Positions 1-8,168 of a DNA stretch of 64,000 bases are shown here, piece after piece. Made by a program: the position numbers and the translations under genes. The stretch lies in assembly GCF_000384475.1 (NCBI RefSeq), contig NZ_ARWB01000001.1, positions 3,934,501-3,998,500 on the forward strand, given 5' to 3'. Every line of letters begins with the position of its first letter. Position 1 is the first letter of the stretch. The DNA is from Methylopila sp. M107 (lineage in GTDB: Bacteria > Pseudomonadota > Alphaproteobacteria > Rhizobiales > Methylopilaceae). The notes below the pieces were generated by a model. The model worked only from the letters and a program-made list of their open reading frames with translations. It was not told the DNA's origin and made no database searches.

Positions 1-111
1 AGCCGCATGGCGGTCTCGGACCGCGCGGCGGAGCGCTTCGCGGTGCTGAACGGGCTTGCGCCAGGCGAGGCGCTGCAGCCCGGCGTCAAGGTCAAGGTCA
101 TCGACGAATAG
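1..111 (+). CDS. C-terminal fragment of an M48-family metallopeptidase (partial)
   Basis: The frame is open from the left edge and ends at TAG 109-111, giving 36 residues that end in GEALQPGVKVKVIDE. The pattern 'ERFAVLNGL-x-PGE-x-L-x-PG-x-KVK' resembles the LysM-like tail of periplasmic BepA/YfgC-type M48 proteases of Rhizobiales. The HExxH catalytic part lies outside the window, so the family rests on the tail alone. Confidence 0.45.
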   Translation, partial: SRMAVSDRAAERFAVLNGLAPGEALQPGVKVKVIDE

Positions 112-258
112 CGGCGCGCCCCGGAAGCGCGGCGCCGAAAGCTTGAACGCCCGCGGCCGGTTTGCGCGCTGCGCGCGCTTGCGTGATCGGATTTACTGTC
201 CCGGCCTCGCCTCGCGTCTCCGCCGCGGGGCCATCGCCATGCAAGGAGCTTTGTCCGC

Positions 259-2112
259 GTGCCTCACGCCACGCCGCTGATTTCGACGATCGTTTCGGGA
301 CTGGTGCTCGCCTTCGTGCTCGGCTCCGTGGCGCATCGGCTGAAGATGCCGCCGCTGGTCGGCTACCTGATCGCGGGCGTGCTGGTCGGGCCGCACACGC
401 CCGGCTATGTGGCGGACCAGCGCCTCGCGCCGGAGCTCGCCGAGATCGGCGTCATCCTGCTGATGTTCGGCGTCGGGCTGCATTTCTCGCTGAAGGACCT
501 TTTGTCCGTCCGCGGCGTCGCGATTCCCGGCGCGCTCGTCCAGATGGCGAGCGCCACGATCCTCGGCTGGGGCCTCGGCCGGCTGCTCGGCTGGTCGGAC
601 GGCGGCGGGCTCGTGTTCGGCCTCGCGCTGTCGGTCGCCTCGACGGTCGTCCTGCTGAAGGCGCTGCAGGACCGGCGCATCATGGACAGCGAACGCGGGC
701 GGATCGCGGTCGGCTGGCTGATCGTCGAGGACCTCGCAATGGTGCTCGCGCTCGTGCTCATCCCCACGGTCGCGGGCGTGGCGGCGGGCGGCGAAGGGAC
801 GGGCCATGGCGATCCGTTTGCGGTCGCGGTCGCCTCGGCGCTCGGCGTCGAGCTGGGCGTCGTGGGCCTGATCGCGCTGACGCTGTTCAAGATCGCCTTC
901 TTCGCCGCGCTCATGCTGGTGTTCGGCCGGCGGCTGATCCCGGCGCTGCTGCACTGGATCGCCCACACCGGCTCGCGCGAGCTGTTCCGGCTCGGCGTGC
1001 TCGCGATCGCGCTCGGCGTCGCGTTCGGCTCGGCGCAGCTGTTCGGCGTCTCGCTCGCGCTCGGCGCGTTCTTCGCCGGCATGGTGCTGTCGGAGAGCGA
1101 GCTCAGCCATCGCGCAGCGCAGGAAAGCCTGCCGCTTCGCGACGCCTTCGCGGTGCTGTTCTTCGTGTCCGTCGGCATGCTGTTCAACCCGTTCATCCTG
1201 GTGAGCGACCCGTGGCCGGTGCTGGCCGTGGTGTTCATCATCGTGGTGGGCAAGTCGGTCGCGGCGTTCCTGATCACGCTGGTGTTCCGGCGCACCGTCG
1301 GAACGGCGCTGACGATCTCGGCGAGCCTCGCGCAGATCGGCGAGTTCTCCTTCATCCTGGCCGAGCTCGGCGTCGGGCTGAAGCTGTTGCCCGAGGAAGG
1401 GCGCGACCTGATCCTCGCCGGCGCGCTGATCTCGATCATCCTCAATCCGCTGGTGTTTTTCGGGCTCGAGCGGGCGCGGCCGTTCATCGAGGCGCGGCTG
1501 CCGAAGCGCGCGCCCCAGCCTGCCGCGGCCGAGCAGCAGGCCGCGGCGTCGTCGCCGGACGACATGGCGGCGTCCTCCGAACCCGCCACGGCCGCCGCCT
1601 CGTCGTCCGAGGCCGCGGCGGACGCCGAGACCGTCGAAGCGCAGGTCACCGCGCTCGAGAACCATGTGGTGGTGGTCGGCTACGGTCGCGTCGGCGGCGT
1701 GGTCGGGCAGGAGCTCAGATCGGCGAACGAGCGCTTCCTGGTGATCGAGGACGCCGAGAAGCGGATCGCCGAACTGAGGGCGGCGGGCGTCGAGACGGTC
1801 GTGGGCAACGCCGCCGATCCGGCCGTGCTGAAGCTCGCTGGCCTTGCCAAGGCGCGCGCGCTGCTGGTCGCGATCCCGGAGGCGTTCGAGGCGGGCCAGG
1901 TGGTCGAGCAGGGCAGGGGCGAGAACCCCCGCCTCACCATCGTGGCGCGCGCCCATTCCGACGCGGAGGTCGAGCACCTGTCGAAGCTCGGCGCGGACGC
2001 GGTGATCATGGGCGAGCGCCAGATCGCGCAGGCGATGATCGAGCTGGTCGGCCGGAAGCGGCCGACCGAACCTCCGCCGGCGCCCGATGGGGCTGCGCCG
2101 GCGCCGGCTTGA
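259..2112 (+). CDS. ybaL: YbaL/Kef-type monovalent cation:proton antiporter with RCK domain
   Basis: Inner-membrane CPA2-family antiporter (617 aa), probably exchanging K+ or Na+ for H+. Residues 1-420 hold about 12 hydrophobic segments with the family's 'PPLVGYLIAGVLVGP' and 'GVILLMFGVGLHFSL' stretches. An Ala/Ser/Glu-rich linker (about 420-465) leads to a Rossmann RCK_N/TrkA-N domain from about residue 467, starting at VVVVGYGRVGG, which would bind NAD(H) or nucleotide and gate the pore. The start is GTG at 259, chosen because AAGGAG lies about 11 bases upstream and the protein begins like family members. It is convergent with gcrA across a palindromic repeat. The transported ion cannot be read from sequence; a glutathione-gated Kef role is possible but no KefF/KefG partner is next to it. 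Confidence 0.85.
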   Translation: MPHATPLISTIVSGLVLAFVLGSVAHRLKMPPLVGYLIAGVLVGPHTPGYVADQRLAPELAEIGVILLMFGVGLHFSLKDLLSVRGVAIPGALVQMASATILGWGLGRLLGWSDGGGLVFGLALSVASTVVLLKALQDRRIMDSERGRIAVGWLIVEDLAMVLALVLIPTVAGVAAGGEGTGHGDPFAVAVASALGVELGVVGLIALTLFKIAFFAALMLVFGRRLIPALLHWIAHTGSRELFRLGVLAIALGVAFGSAQLFGVSLALGAFFAGMVLSESELSHRAAQESLPLRDAFAVLFFVSVGMLFNPFILVSDPWPVLAVVFIIVVGKSVAAFLITLVFRRTVGTALTISASLAQIGEFSFILAELGVGLKLLPEEGRDLILAGALISIILNPLVFFGLERARPFIEARLPKRAPQPAAAEQQAAASSPDDMAASSEPATAAASSSEAAADAETVEAQVTALENHVVVVGYGRVGGVVGQELRSANERFLVIEDAEKRIAELRAAGVETVVGNAADPAVLKLAGLAKARALLVAIPEAFEAGQVVEQGRGENPRLTIVARAHSDAEVEHLSKLGADAVIMGERQIAQAMIELVGRKRPTEPPPAPDGAAPAPA

Positions 2113-2162
2113 GAGATTTGACGCGGGTGAGGGGGATCAGGGCTTTCCGGAAAGGGCGGCGC

Positions 2163-2217
2163 GCCCCTCACCCGGCGCTGACGCGCCGACCTCTCCCCGC
2201 TGGGGAGAGGTGAAGGC
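2163..2217. repeat. REP-like palindromic repeat, CCTCTCCCC family
   Basis: A CCTCACCC segment is followed by an inverted pair CCTCTCCCC / GGGGAGAGG with a 2-base centre and then GTGAAG. The same module recurs at about 30007, 30822, 51391, 53821, 58531 and 63949. Here it lies between the convergent antiporter and gcrA genes and may act as a bidirectional terminator. Confidence 0.75.
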
Positions 2218-2261
2218 CCGCGCTCGATTGGAGGCCGATCGACCGTGTCCGGGAGTTCCGT

Positions 2262-2819
2262 TCAGTTGAACGGAACGGAAATCCGCCGGTCGCGGCGCCG
2301 GTCGTTCGCGGGCTGGTAGGCGACCTGCGAGTGGCCCGCGCAGTAGGCGGCGCCGGGCGTGGAGCGTCCGCCGCAGAAGCGGAATTCCGGCTGGCTCGGA
2401 TCGCCGATCGGCCAGCGGCACATGTTCTCGCGCAGTTCCATGATGGTGACGCGTTCGCAGACAATCGACGTCTCGACGACCTCGATCGGCACGATGCGCG
2501 GGGCGGGCGTCGGGCGCGCCGCGGGAGCGGGCGACGACACGGCCACTGCGAGATTGCCGCGGCTGACGAAGGACGGCTGGGGGGAGGCGCCGCCGGACGC
2601 GACGGGACGCCGGGCCGGCTGGCCCGCGGCGGCCTTCGGCCGGGACCGGGCGGCGGTCGACGACACGGTCTTGGCGCGCCCAGAAAGCCCGAGCCTGTGC
2701 ACCTTGCCGATCACCGCGTTGCGGGTGACGCCGCCAAGCTCAGCCGCGATCTGGCTGGCGCTCAAGCCTTCGGCCCAGCGCTTCTTGAGAAGTTCAATGC
2801 GTTCTTCGGTCCATCCCAT
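2262..2819 (-). CDS. gcrA: GcrA cell cycle regulator
   Basis: Alphaproteobacterial transcription factor (185 aa) that works with sigma70 RNA polymerase at promoters carrying CcrM-methylated GANTC sites. The N-terminal helix-turn-helix (residues 1-45, MGWTEERIELLKKRW then SASQIAAELGGVTRNAVIGK) is the DNA-binding part. A Pro/Ala/Ser-rich linker follows. The C-terminal block 'MCRWPIGDP', 'FRFCGG' and 'YCAGH...AYQP' is the conserved polymerase-contacting domain. I use ATG at 2819 because GGGAGGG lies just upstream; a TTG codon in the same frame at 2834 sits inside that ribosome-binding sequence and is unlikely. The upstream region carries five GANTC sites and CtrA-like and DnaA-like sequences, described separately. 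Confidence 0.95.
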   Translation of the reverse strand: MGWTEERIELLKKRWAEGLSASQIAAELGGVTRNAVIGKVHRLGLSGRAKTVSSTAARSRPKAAAGQPARRPVASGGASPQPSFVSRGNLAVAVSSPAPAARPTPAPRIVPIEVVETSIVCERVTIMELRENMCRWPIGDPSQPEFRFCGGRSTPGAAYCAGHSQVAYQPANDRRRDRRISVPFN

Positions 2820-2935
2820 CGGAGTCCCTCCCAACGTTAGGTCCGCACTTCGCAGAATCCGTCCGCCTTCGCCAAAGCGCGCTCTTCGAGCGCTCGGGCG
2901 TCAACGCCGCCGGGATCCGCGTGGAAAAAGTGCCT

Positions 2936-2951
2936 GCACGACCAGTCGTGC
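2936..2951. promoter_or_regulatory. perfect inverted repeat GCACGAC-CA-GTCGTGC
   Basis: Two perfect 7-bp arms with a 2-bp centre lie directly beside the CtrA-like site, about 120 bp upstream of the gcrA start. It has no T-run, so an operator is more likely than a terminator. The binding protein is unknown. Confidence 0.4.
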
Positions 2952-2966
2952 TTAACGAAACGTAAA
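2952..2966 (-). promoter_or_regulatory. CtrA-box-like site (TTTA-N7-TTAA on the gcrA strand)
   Basis: On the plus strand the site reads TTAA-N7-TAAA, matching 7 of 8 defined positions of the CtrA consensus TTAA-N7-TTAA. CtrA represses gcrA in Caulobacter, which makes the position meaningful, but one mismatch and no binding data keep confidence low. Confidence 0.35.
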
Positions 2967-3040
2967 GTACGATAGGGGGCGACTCAGCGTAAAGAGTCCG
3001 GAATGCAACAGTGCGGCTCGCCGTGGGCGATTCGCCCGAT

Positions 3041-3049
3041 TTGTCCACA
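3041..3049 (+). promoter_or_regulatory. DnaA-box-like sequence TTGTCCACA
   Basis: Differs at one position from the DnaA box TTATCCACA. DnaA activates gcrA in Caulobacter, so a box between gcrA and argD is plausible, but a single near-match is weak evidence. Confidence 0.3.
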
Positions 3050-3094
3050 CCCAATCGGCGCCCGCGATCCCTTACGTCTCTTGGCCCGAGGCAA

Positions 3095-3122
3095 TTGACA
3101 GGCGGGTTCGCCTTCATATGAT
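3095..3122 (+). promoter_or_regulatory. sigma70-type promoter in front of argD
   Basis: A perfect -35 TTGACA (3095-3100), a 16-bp spacer and a -10 TATGAT (3117-3122) predict a start near 3129. This is the closest match to the sigma70 consensus that I found in the window. Confidence 0.65.
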
Positions 3123-3132
3123 CGCGGAAATG

Positions 3133-3170
3133 AAGGGCCGCTCGCCTTTGAGCGGCTCTTTTCTTTTTTA
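3133..3170 (+). terminator. intrinsic terminator or attenuator hairpin in the argD leader
   Basis: A 12-bp stem (3133-3143 with 3150-3160; core GCCGCTC / GAGCGGC) is followed by a T-rich tail at 3157-3169. It begins within about 5 bases of the predicted transcription start and ends about 15 bases before the argD start codon. Transcripts from this promoter must read through it to express argD. Confidence 0.6.
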
Positions 3171-3184
3171 GCCCTGAGGAAACC

Positions 3185-4387
3185 GTGGTTACCGTAAACT
3201 CCGCGCTGATGCCCGTCTTCGCCCGTTCGCCGCTCGCCTTCGAGCGCGGCGAGGGCTGCTGGCTGATCACGGAGACGGGCGACCGATATCTCGATTTCGG
3301 CTCCGGCGTTGCGGTGAACTCGCTCGGCCATTCGCATCCCCGACTCGTCGAAGCGCTGAAAGCCCAGGCCGAGAAGCTGTGGCACGTCTCGAACCTCTAC
3401 GCCTCGCCGCAGGGCGAAGCGTTCGCGCGCAGGCTCTGCGAGGCCTCGTTCGCCGACGTCGTGTTCTTCTGCAATTCGGGCGCTGAGGCGCTCGAGGCCG
3501 CGATCAAGACCGCGCGCAAGCACTTCCACGCCAACGGACAGCCCGAGCGCTACCGGCTCATCACCTTCGAAGGCGCGTTCCACGGCCGCACGCTCGCGAC
3601 CATCGCGGCCGGCGGACAGGCCAAGTATCTGGAAGGCTTCGGCCCGAAGGTCGAGGGCTTCGACCAGGTCCCGTTCGGCGACCTGAAGGCCGTCGAGGAA
3701 GCGATCGGTCCGGAGACCGCCGGCGTGCTGGTCGAGCCGTTGCAGGGCGAGGGCGGCGTCCGTTCCGTGCCGCCCGCGACGCTTCGGCGGCTGCGCGAAA
3801 TCTGCGACGAGCACGGCTTGCTGCTCGTCATGGACGAGGTCCAGACCGGCGTCGGCCGCACCGGAAAACTGTTCGCACACGAGCTTTCGGGCGTGACGCC
3901 GGACGTGATGGCGGTCGCCAAGGGCATCGGCGGCGGTTTCCCGATGGGCGCCTGCCTTGCGACCTTCGAGGCCGCCGACGGCATGACGGCCGGCGTCCAT
4001 GGTTCGACCTTCGGCGGCAACGCGCTCGCCATGGCGGTCGGCGAAACCGTGCTCGACGTGGTGCTGGAGCCGGGTTTCCTCGATCACGTCGCCCGCATGG
4101 GGCTTCTCCTGCGCCAGAAGCTCGCTTCTGTGATCGACACGCATCCGGAGCTTGTCTCCGAAGTGCGCGGCGAGGGGCTGCTGACCGGGGTGCGCTGCAA
4201 GGTCCCGAACGCCGAGGTCGTGGCGGCCGCGCGCGATCAGGGCCTGCTGACCGTTCCGGCCGGCGACAATGTGGTGCGGCTGATCCCGCCGCTTATCGTC
4301 TCCGAGGAGGAGATCGCCGAGGCGGTGGAGCGTCTCGATCGGGGCCTGTCCGCGATCGAGGCCGCCAAGCGGAGCGCCGCCGAATGA
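3185..4387 (+). CDS. argD: acetylornithine aminotransferase
   Basis: PLP-dependent class III aminotransferase (400 aa) converting N-acetylglutamate semialdehyde to N-acetylornithine in arginine synthesis; it may also serve in lysine synthesis. Landmarks are [16 protein letters not shown] (phosphate-binding region), [26 protein letters not shown] (cofactor Asp), and the Schiff-base lysine in [13 protein letters not shown]. The start is GTG 3185 with GAGGA just upstream. Its stop overlaps the argF start by ATGA, so the two are translationally coupled. The leader carries a strong promoter followed by a terminator-like hairpin, which suggests attenuation or readthrough control of the argDF pair. 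Confidence 0.95.
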   Translation: MVTVNSALMPVFARSPLAFERGEGCWLITETGDRYLDFGSGVAVNSLGHSHPRLVEALKAQAEKLWHVSNLYASPQGEAFARRLCEASFADVVFFCNSGAEALEAAIKTARKHFHANGQPERYRLITFEGAFHGRTLATIAAGGQAKYLEGFGPKVEGFDQVPFGDLKAVEEAIGPETAGVLVEPLQGEGGVRSVPPATLRRLREICDEHGLLLVMDEVQTGVGRTGKLFAHELSGVTPDVMAVAKGIGGGFPMGACLATFEAADGMTAGVHGSTFGGNALAMAVGETVLDVVLEPGFLDHVARMGLLLRQKLASVIDTHPELVSEVRGEGLLTGVRCKVPNAEVVAAARDQGLLTVPAGDNVVRLIPPLIVSEEEIAEAVERLDRGLSAIEAAKRSAAE

Positions 4388-5316
4388 GCCCGAACGGCCT
4401 GCGCCACTTCCTCGACCTGGCGGATTTCTCCGGGCCGGCGCTGCGCGCCATGCTCGACGCCGGCCGCGACATCAAGGCTCGCCGCCGCACCGAGGCCGAC
4501 GTCGGCGACAAGCCGCTCGCCGGCAAGGTCGTGGCGATGGTGTTCCAGCAGCCCTCGCTTCGCACCCGCATGTCGTTCGACGTCGGGATCCGGGAACTCG
4601 GCGGCACGCCCGTGATGGTGACGGGCAAAGAGATCGAGCTTGGCGAGCGCGAGGCGATCGCCGACACGGCGCGCGTGCTGTCTCGCTTCGTCGACGCCAT
4701 CATGATCCGCATGCTGAACCATGATCAGCTGATCGAACTCGCGACCTACGCGACCGTGCCGGTGATCAACGGCCTCACCAAGCGCTCGCATCCCTGCCAG
4801 GTGATGGCGGACCTGCTCACCTTTGAAGAGAAGAAGGGTCCGATCGCAGGCCGCAAGGTCGCGTGGACGGGCGATTTCAACAATGTGCTGGCCTCATGGG
4901 TCCATGCGAGCGCCCGCTTCGACTTCGAGCTCGCGATCGCGACCCCGGAAGAGCTCGCGCCCCGCCGCGACCTGATCGACTGGGCGAAGGCCGAAGGCGC
5001 GCGGCTGAAGGTCGGCCATGACGCCGAGGCCGCGGTCGACGGCGCGGACGCCGTGATCGCCGACAGCTGGGTCTCGATGGGCGACGCCGACGGCGAGCGC
5101 CGCCACAACCTGCTGGCGCCGTTCCAGGTGAACGAGCGGCTGATGTCCCGCGCCGCGCCGGACGCGATCTTCATGCACTGCCTGCCGGCTCATCGCGGCG
5201 AGGAGGTGACCGACGCTGTCATCGACGGCCCGCAGTCGGTGGTGTTCGACGAGGCCGAGAACCGTCTGCACGCCCAGAAGGGCGTGCTCGCCTGGTGTTT
5301 TGGGGCGGTGGCCTGA
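4384..5316 (+). CDS. argF: ornithine carbamoyltransferase
   Basis: Cytosolic enzyme (310 aa) joining carbamoyl phosphate and ornithine to citrulline. It has the HPCQ-type motif (HPCQVMADL), the ornithine-loop motif DSWVSMG, and [11 protein letters not shown] with the reactive Cys. The carbamoyl-phosphate motif reads PSLRTR instead of the commoner STRTR; Leu at this place also occurs in acetyl- and succinyl-ornithine carbamoyltransferases and in some true OTCases. The intact SMG and HCLPA loops argue for ornithine as substrate. It overlaps argD by 4 bp and is followed by a palindromic repeat. Confidence 0.93.
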   Translation: MSPNGLRHFLDLADFSGPALRAMLDAGRDIKARRRTEADVGDKPLAGKVVAMVFQQPSLRTRMSFDVGIRELGGTPVMVTGKEIELGEREAIADTARVLSRFVDAIMIRMLNHDQLIELATYATVPVINGLTKRSHPCQVMADLLTFEEKKGPIAGRKVAWTGDFNNVLASWVHASARFDFELAIATPEELAPRRDLIDWAKAEGARLKVGHDAEAAVDGADAVIADSWVSMGDADGERRHNLLAPFQVNERLMSRAAPDAIFMHCLPAHRGEEVTDAVIDGPQSVVFDEAENRLHAQKGVLAWCFGAVA

Positions 5317-5330
5317 CGCGAACGCGTTGG

Positions 5331-5433
5331 TCGTCATTCCGGGCGAAGGCCCGGAGTCCTCAGAAGCCCAGACGGTTCGAAACGTTCTCCTAAGTCGACG
5401 TTTCTGGATCCCGGCCCTTGCGGCCGGGATGAC
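5331..5433. repeat. REP/BIME-like palindromic repeat, TCATTCCGG family
   Basis: Two imperfect palindromes (GTCATTCCGGGC...GGAGTCC and GGATCCCGGCC...GGGATGAC) face each other as outer inverted arms around about 45 bp. Related copies lie at about 28131, 34570, 40885, 45787, 53129 and 57285. It lies between the convergent argF gene and the minus-strand membrane protein gene. Confidence 0.75.
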
Positions 5434-5441
5434 AGGTCGCG

Positions 5442-5852
5442 TCAGAGGTTCGACGTGAGCCGACCTTCGTGGAAGGTCACCATCGCGATCGACATGACGC
5501 TGACCGAAAGCAGTCCCGCGATCGCTCCCAGCACGATCGGCATGCGGGCGTCGAGGAAGGAATAGAGGTCGTGGCCGGCGAGCCCGCCCGCGATGGTCGA
5601 GATCACGCCATACACCACCAGCGTGCCGATCAGCGTCGACTCGCTCGAATATGCGGGGAACATCCTCGACATCAGCTTGAACCGGAGAATGCTGGCGACC
5701 AGCACCGCAAGACCGCCCGAGATCAGCGCGACGGCCCGCCCGCCGAGACCCAGCCCCTCGAAGATCGCCGCCGCGCAGACGCCGACCACGAGGCCGACGA
5801 CGATCATCACGAGAATGCTCAGCGTGGGGGTCGGTTTGTCGAGCGCGGCCAT
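5442..5852 (-). CDS. small four-helix membrane protein of unknown function
   Basis: 136 aa with four hydrophobic segments at about residues 10-32, 38-58, 72-93 and 103-125 and a short charged N-terminus. The helices are rich in Gly and Ala, with a conserved-looking charged loop (LRFKLMSRMFPAYSSEST) between the second and third. I do not recognise the family. It stands alone on the minus strand between argF and hslO, so the neighbourhood gives no functional hint. Confidence 0.7.
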   Translation of the reverse strand: MAALDKPTPTLSILVMIVVGLVVGVCAAAIFEGLGLGGRAVALISGGLAVLVASILRFKLMSRMFPAYSSESTLIGTLVVYGVISTIAGGLAGHDLYSFLDARMPIVLGAIAGLLSVSVMSIAMVTFHEGRLTSNL

Positions 5853-6050
5853 AAGCGTGTGTCTCTCAGGAGCTGAAGTGCGCGGGTCGCGCGCATGGAT
5901 GGTCGAATGACGAGAACCTAGCGTTGCGCCTGCGGGCGTCCATGCGTCGATGGACTGACGACGCCATCACAAGTCCGGCGCCGACTGATCAGCGGGCGCG
6001 TCACGGCCAGCCTTCCGCTTTCGCCTCGCTACGCTTAAATAAGCCGCATC

Positions 6051-7073
6051 ATGACAGACCTGACGCCCCCCGCGAGCCTCCGAGAGGACGGCGACGACCG
6101 CATCCTGCCGTTCCAGATCGAGGCGCTCGACGTGCGCGGCCGCGTGGTGCGGCTGGGCCCCTCGATCGACGCCGTGATCGAGCGCCACGCCTATCCGCCG
6201 GCGGTGTCGAAACTGCTGGGCGAAGCGGTGGCGCTCACCGTGCTGCTCGGCTCCGCGCTCAAGATCGAAGGCCGCTTCCAGCTGCAGACACGTTCCGACG
6301 GGCCTGTCGGCATGCTGGTCGTCGACTTCGACGCGCCCGACAAGGTCCGGGCCTGCGCGCGCTTCGACAAGGAGCGGCTGTTCGACGTGCGCGGCTCGGG
6401 CGCCCTGCTCGGCCACGGGCATCTGGCGCTGACCATCGACCAGGGGCCGGAGATGTCGCGCTACCAGGGCGTCGTCGCGCTCGACGGCGGGACGCTGGAG
6501 GACGCCGCGCACGCTTACTTCCGCCAGTCCGAGCAGATCCCGACCAAGGTCCGCCTTGCGGTCGCCGAGACGCTGGCCAAAAGCGACGATGGGATTGGAG
6601 CGAGCCATACGTGGCGCGCGGGCGGCATGCTGGTGCAGTTCCTGCCCGAGGCGCCGGAGCGGATGCGCACGCCCGACCTCCATCCCGGCGACGCGCCCGA
6701 GGGAGCGGACCTCCCCGAGACGGACGAGGACGACGCCTGGGTCGAAGCCCAGTCGCTGGTCGCGACCGTCGAGGACCACGAGCTGATCGACCCGACGCTC
6801 GAGCCCGAGCGGCTGCTGATCCGCCTGTTCAACGAGCGCGAGATCCGCGTGTTCGAGAGCCGCGGCGTGCGCGAGGCCTGCCGCTGCTCGCGCGAGCGCG
6901 TGCTCGGCATGTTGAAGAGCTTCACGGTCGAGGATCGCAGGGACATGCGCACCGACGACGGCTCGATCGAGGTGACGTGCGATTTCTGCTCGACGAAGTA
7001 CGGGTTTTCGGCCGAGGAGGCCGAAGCGATCGACGCCGAAGAGCCTTCGGACGGCGAGGCCGCGGCCGGCTGA
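6051..7073 (+). CDS. hslO: Hsp33 redox-regulated chaperone
   Basis: Cytosolic holdase (340 aa) activated by oxidative unfolding. The C-terminal zinc centre is visible as CRC at about residues 277-279 and CDFC at about 309-312, the canonical CxC-Xn-CxxC that forms two disulfides on oxidation. The N-terminal domain contains the family signature around YPPAVSKLLGEAVALTVLLG. A short acidic tail follows the zinc domain. It precedes apaG, as in other Rhizobiales. Confidence 0.95.
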   Translation: MTDLTPPASLREDGDDRILPFQIEALDVRGRVVRLGPSIDAVIERHAYPPAVSKLLGEAVALTVLLGSALKIEGRFQLQTRSDGPVGMLVVDFDAPDKVRACARFDKERLFDVRGSGALLGHGHLALTIDQGPEMSRYQGVVALDGGTLEDAAHAYFRQSEQIPTKVRLAVAETLAKSDDGIGASHTWRAGGMLVQFLPEAPERMRTPDLHPGDAPEGADLPETDEDDAWVEAQSLVATVEDHELIDPTLEPERLLIRLFNEREIRVFESRGVREACRCSRERVLGMLKSFTVEDRRDMRTDDGSIEVTCDFCSTKYGFSAEEAEAIDAEEPSDGEAAAG

Positions 7074-7153
7074 AAGCCGGGCTAATCGGATCGCGGCTGT
7101 GCACAAGCGGCCGCCTTCCGGTGCCGCGTTCGGACGGCGCCCGACAAGTCGTC

Positions 7154-7182
7154 TTGACGGCCTTCGCGAACGGGCGCTTAAC
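7154..7182 (+). promoter_or_regulatory. possible promoter immediately before apaG
   Basis: TTGACG (7154-7159), 17-bp spacer, CTTAAC (7177-7182). The predicted start at about 7189-7191 falls on the ATG at 7192, and there is no Shine-Dalgarno sequence before that ATG. Confidence 0.35.
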
Positions 7183-7191
7183 CTTCGGCCC

Positions 7192-7623
7192 ATGAGCGAA
7201 CAGCCCGCCACGGACGCCGCAGACGCGCATTGCTGGACCGCGATCACGCGCGCGATCCGGGTGACGGTCACGCCGCGCTACCTGCCGGCCGAGTCCGAGC
7301 CGGAGGACAATCGCTACGTGTTCGCCTACACGGTCGAGATCGTGAATGAGGGCCAGGAAACGGTGCGCCTCATCGCGCGCCACTGGCGCATCACCGACGG
7401 GCGCGGCCGCACCGAAGAGGTCCGAGGACCGGGCGTCGTCGGCGAGCAGCCGACGCTGACGCCGGGCCAGTCCTTCACCTATACGAGCGGCGCGCCGCTC
7501 TGCACGCCCTCCGGCATCATGGTCGGCGACTACCACATGATGACCGACGCCGGTCAGCCCTTCGACGTGGCGATCCCGGCCTTCGCGCTCGAAAGCCCGC
7601 ACGCGGTCCGCACCCTGCACTGA
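7192..7623 (+). CDS. apaG: ApaG-family protein (Co2+/Mg2+ efflux protein ApaG)
   Basis: 143 aa, a small beta-sandwich protein with an immunoglobulin-like (FN3) fold. Typical segments are VFAYTVEIVNEG, RHWRITDGRGR, 'GPGVVGEQPTLTPG' and 'PSGIMVGDYHMM'. In enterobacteria apaG mutants affect Co2+/Mg2+ handling, but the biochemical role is unclear. The ATG at 7192 aligns the product with the family; upstream in-frame codons would add 31 Arg-rich residues in a stretch that looks non-coding. The gene may be read as leaderless mRNA (see promoter). Confidence 0.9.
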   Translation: MSEQPATDAADAHCWTAITRAIRVTVTPRYLPAESEPEDNRYVFAYTVEIVNEGQETVRLIARHWRITDGRGRTEEVRGPGVVGEQPTLTPGQSFTYTSGAPLCTPSGIMVGDYHMMTDAGQPFDVAIPAFALESPHAVRTLH

Positions 7624-7641
7624 CGTTCCGCTCCGGCCCGA

Positions 7642-8085
7642 TCACACGGGCGGCGGCAGGTCGTCGAGGAAGCGCGCGCGCTGCTCGGGCGTCGGCGCGA
7701 AGCAGACGTCGGATTTCCCGAAAAGCCGATAGCGGTTCCGCGCCAGCAGGTCGTAGGCCGGGTCCCGGATGAACCGGGGCGCGCGCAGCAGGGCGTTCGC
7801 CCAGCCCCAGCCGGGCAGGACGCCGAGCACGCCGAGCGCGGCGTCCGACTTGAAGCGGGCGGTTCCGTCGATCACCACGGCGTTGGTGTCGGGGGCCTGC
7901 GGGTCGAGGCCGAAGGCCCGGGCCATGGCGGTCCCGTAAGGAGACTGGATCGACACGAAGCGGAACCGGCCGCCGTCCCGCGCCATCACGGCCCGCACCC
8001 AACGCGAACAGAACAGGCAGACCCCGTCGAACAGGATGAGGTCGTCAGGCCACCGTTCGGCGGGCTTCGGCGGCATGAGGCGCAT
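7642..8085 (-). CDS. DCC-family (DUF393) thiol-disulfide oxidoreductase-like protein
   Basis: 147 aa. The N-terminal motif DGVCLFC (DxxCxxC) defines the DUF393/DCC family, predicted to have a thioredoxin-like fold and redox activity. The remainder, with 'FRFVSIQSPYG' and a hydrophobic LGVLGVLPGWGW stretch, fits the family. Start choice is uncertain: ATG 8085 or ATG 8076 fit the family length, while a GTG at 8142 would add 19 residues without a ribosome-binding site and would overlap the divergent small gene. Convergent with apaG. Confidence 0.8.
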   Translation of the reverse strand: MRLMPPKPAERWPDDLILFDGVCLFCSRWVRAVMARDGGRFRFVSIQSPYGTAMARAFGLDPQAPDTNAVVIDGTARFKSDAALGVLGVLPGWGWANALLRAPRFIRDPAYDLLARNRYRLFGKSDVCFAPTPEQRARFLDDLPPPV

Positions 8086-8168
8086 GGCGGGCAGGATAGT
8101 ACGGCGAAGAGAGCCGTTGAAACGGAAGCGATATGCATTCACTCAGTATGGCGACGGGAGAAGCGCCA

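Larger units (their letters stand above)
2822..3033. promoter_or_regulatory. cluster of five GANTC (CcrM) sites upstream of gcrA
   Basis: GANTC occurs at 2822-2826, 2855-2859, 2981-2985, 2994-2998 and 3029-3033. At roughly 60-65% GC this motif is expected less than once in such a stretch. CcrM methylates GANTC and GcrA reads these sites, so methylation-state control of gcrA is a fair inference. Confidence 0.6.

Noticed and set aside
162-2213. Long Arg/Gly/Ala-rich open frames overlapping the antiporter gene on both strands, and similar frames over argD, acs, tsaD, secA and others
   Set aside because: They run antisense or out of frame to clearly conserved genes, are Arg-, Ala- or His-rich and match no family. 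High GC content suppresses stop codons and creates such shadows.
4552-4580. SLRTR instead of STRTR in the carbamoyl-phosphate motif of ArgF, hinting at an acetyl- or succinyl-ornithine carbamoyltransferase
   Set aside because: The ornithine loop DSWVSMG and HCLPA are intact, argJ and argD give the standard cyclic pathway, and Leu also occurs in true OTCases.
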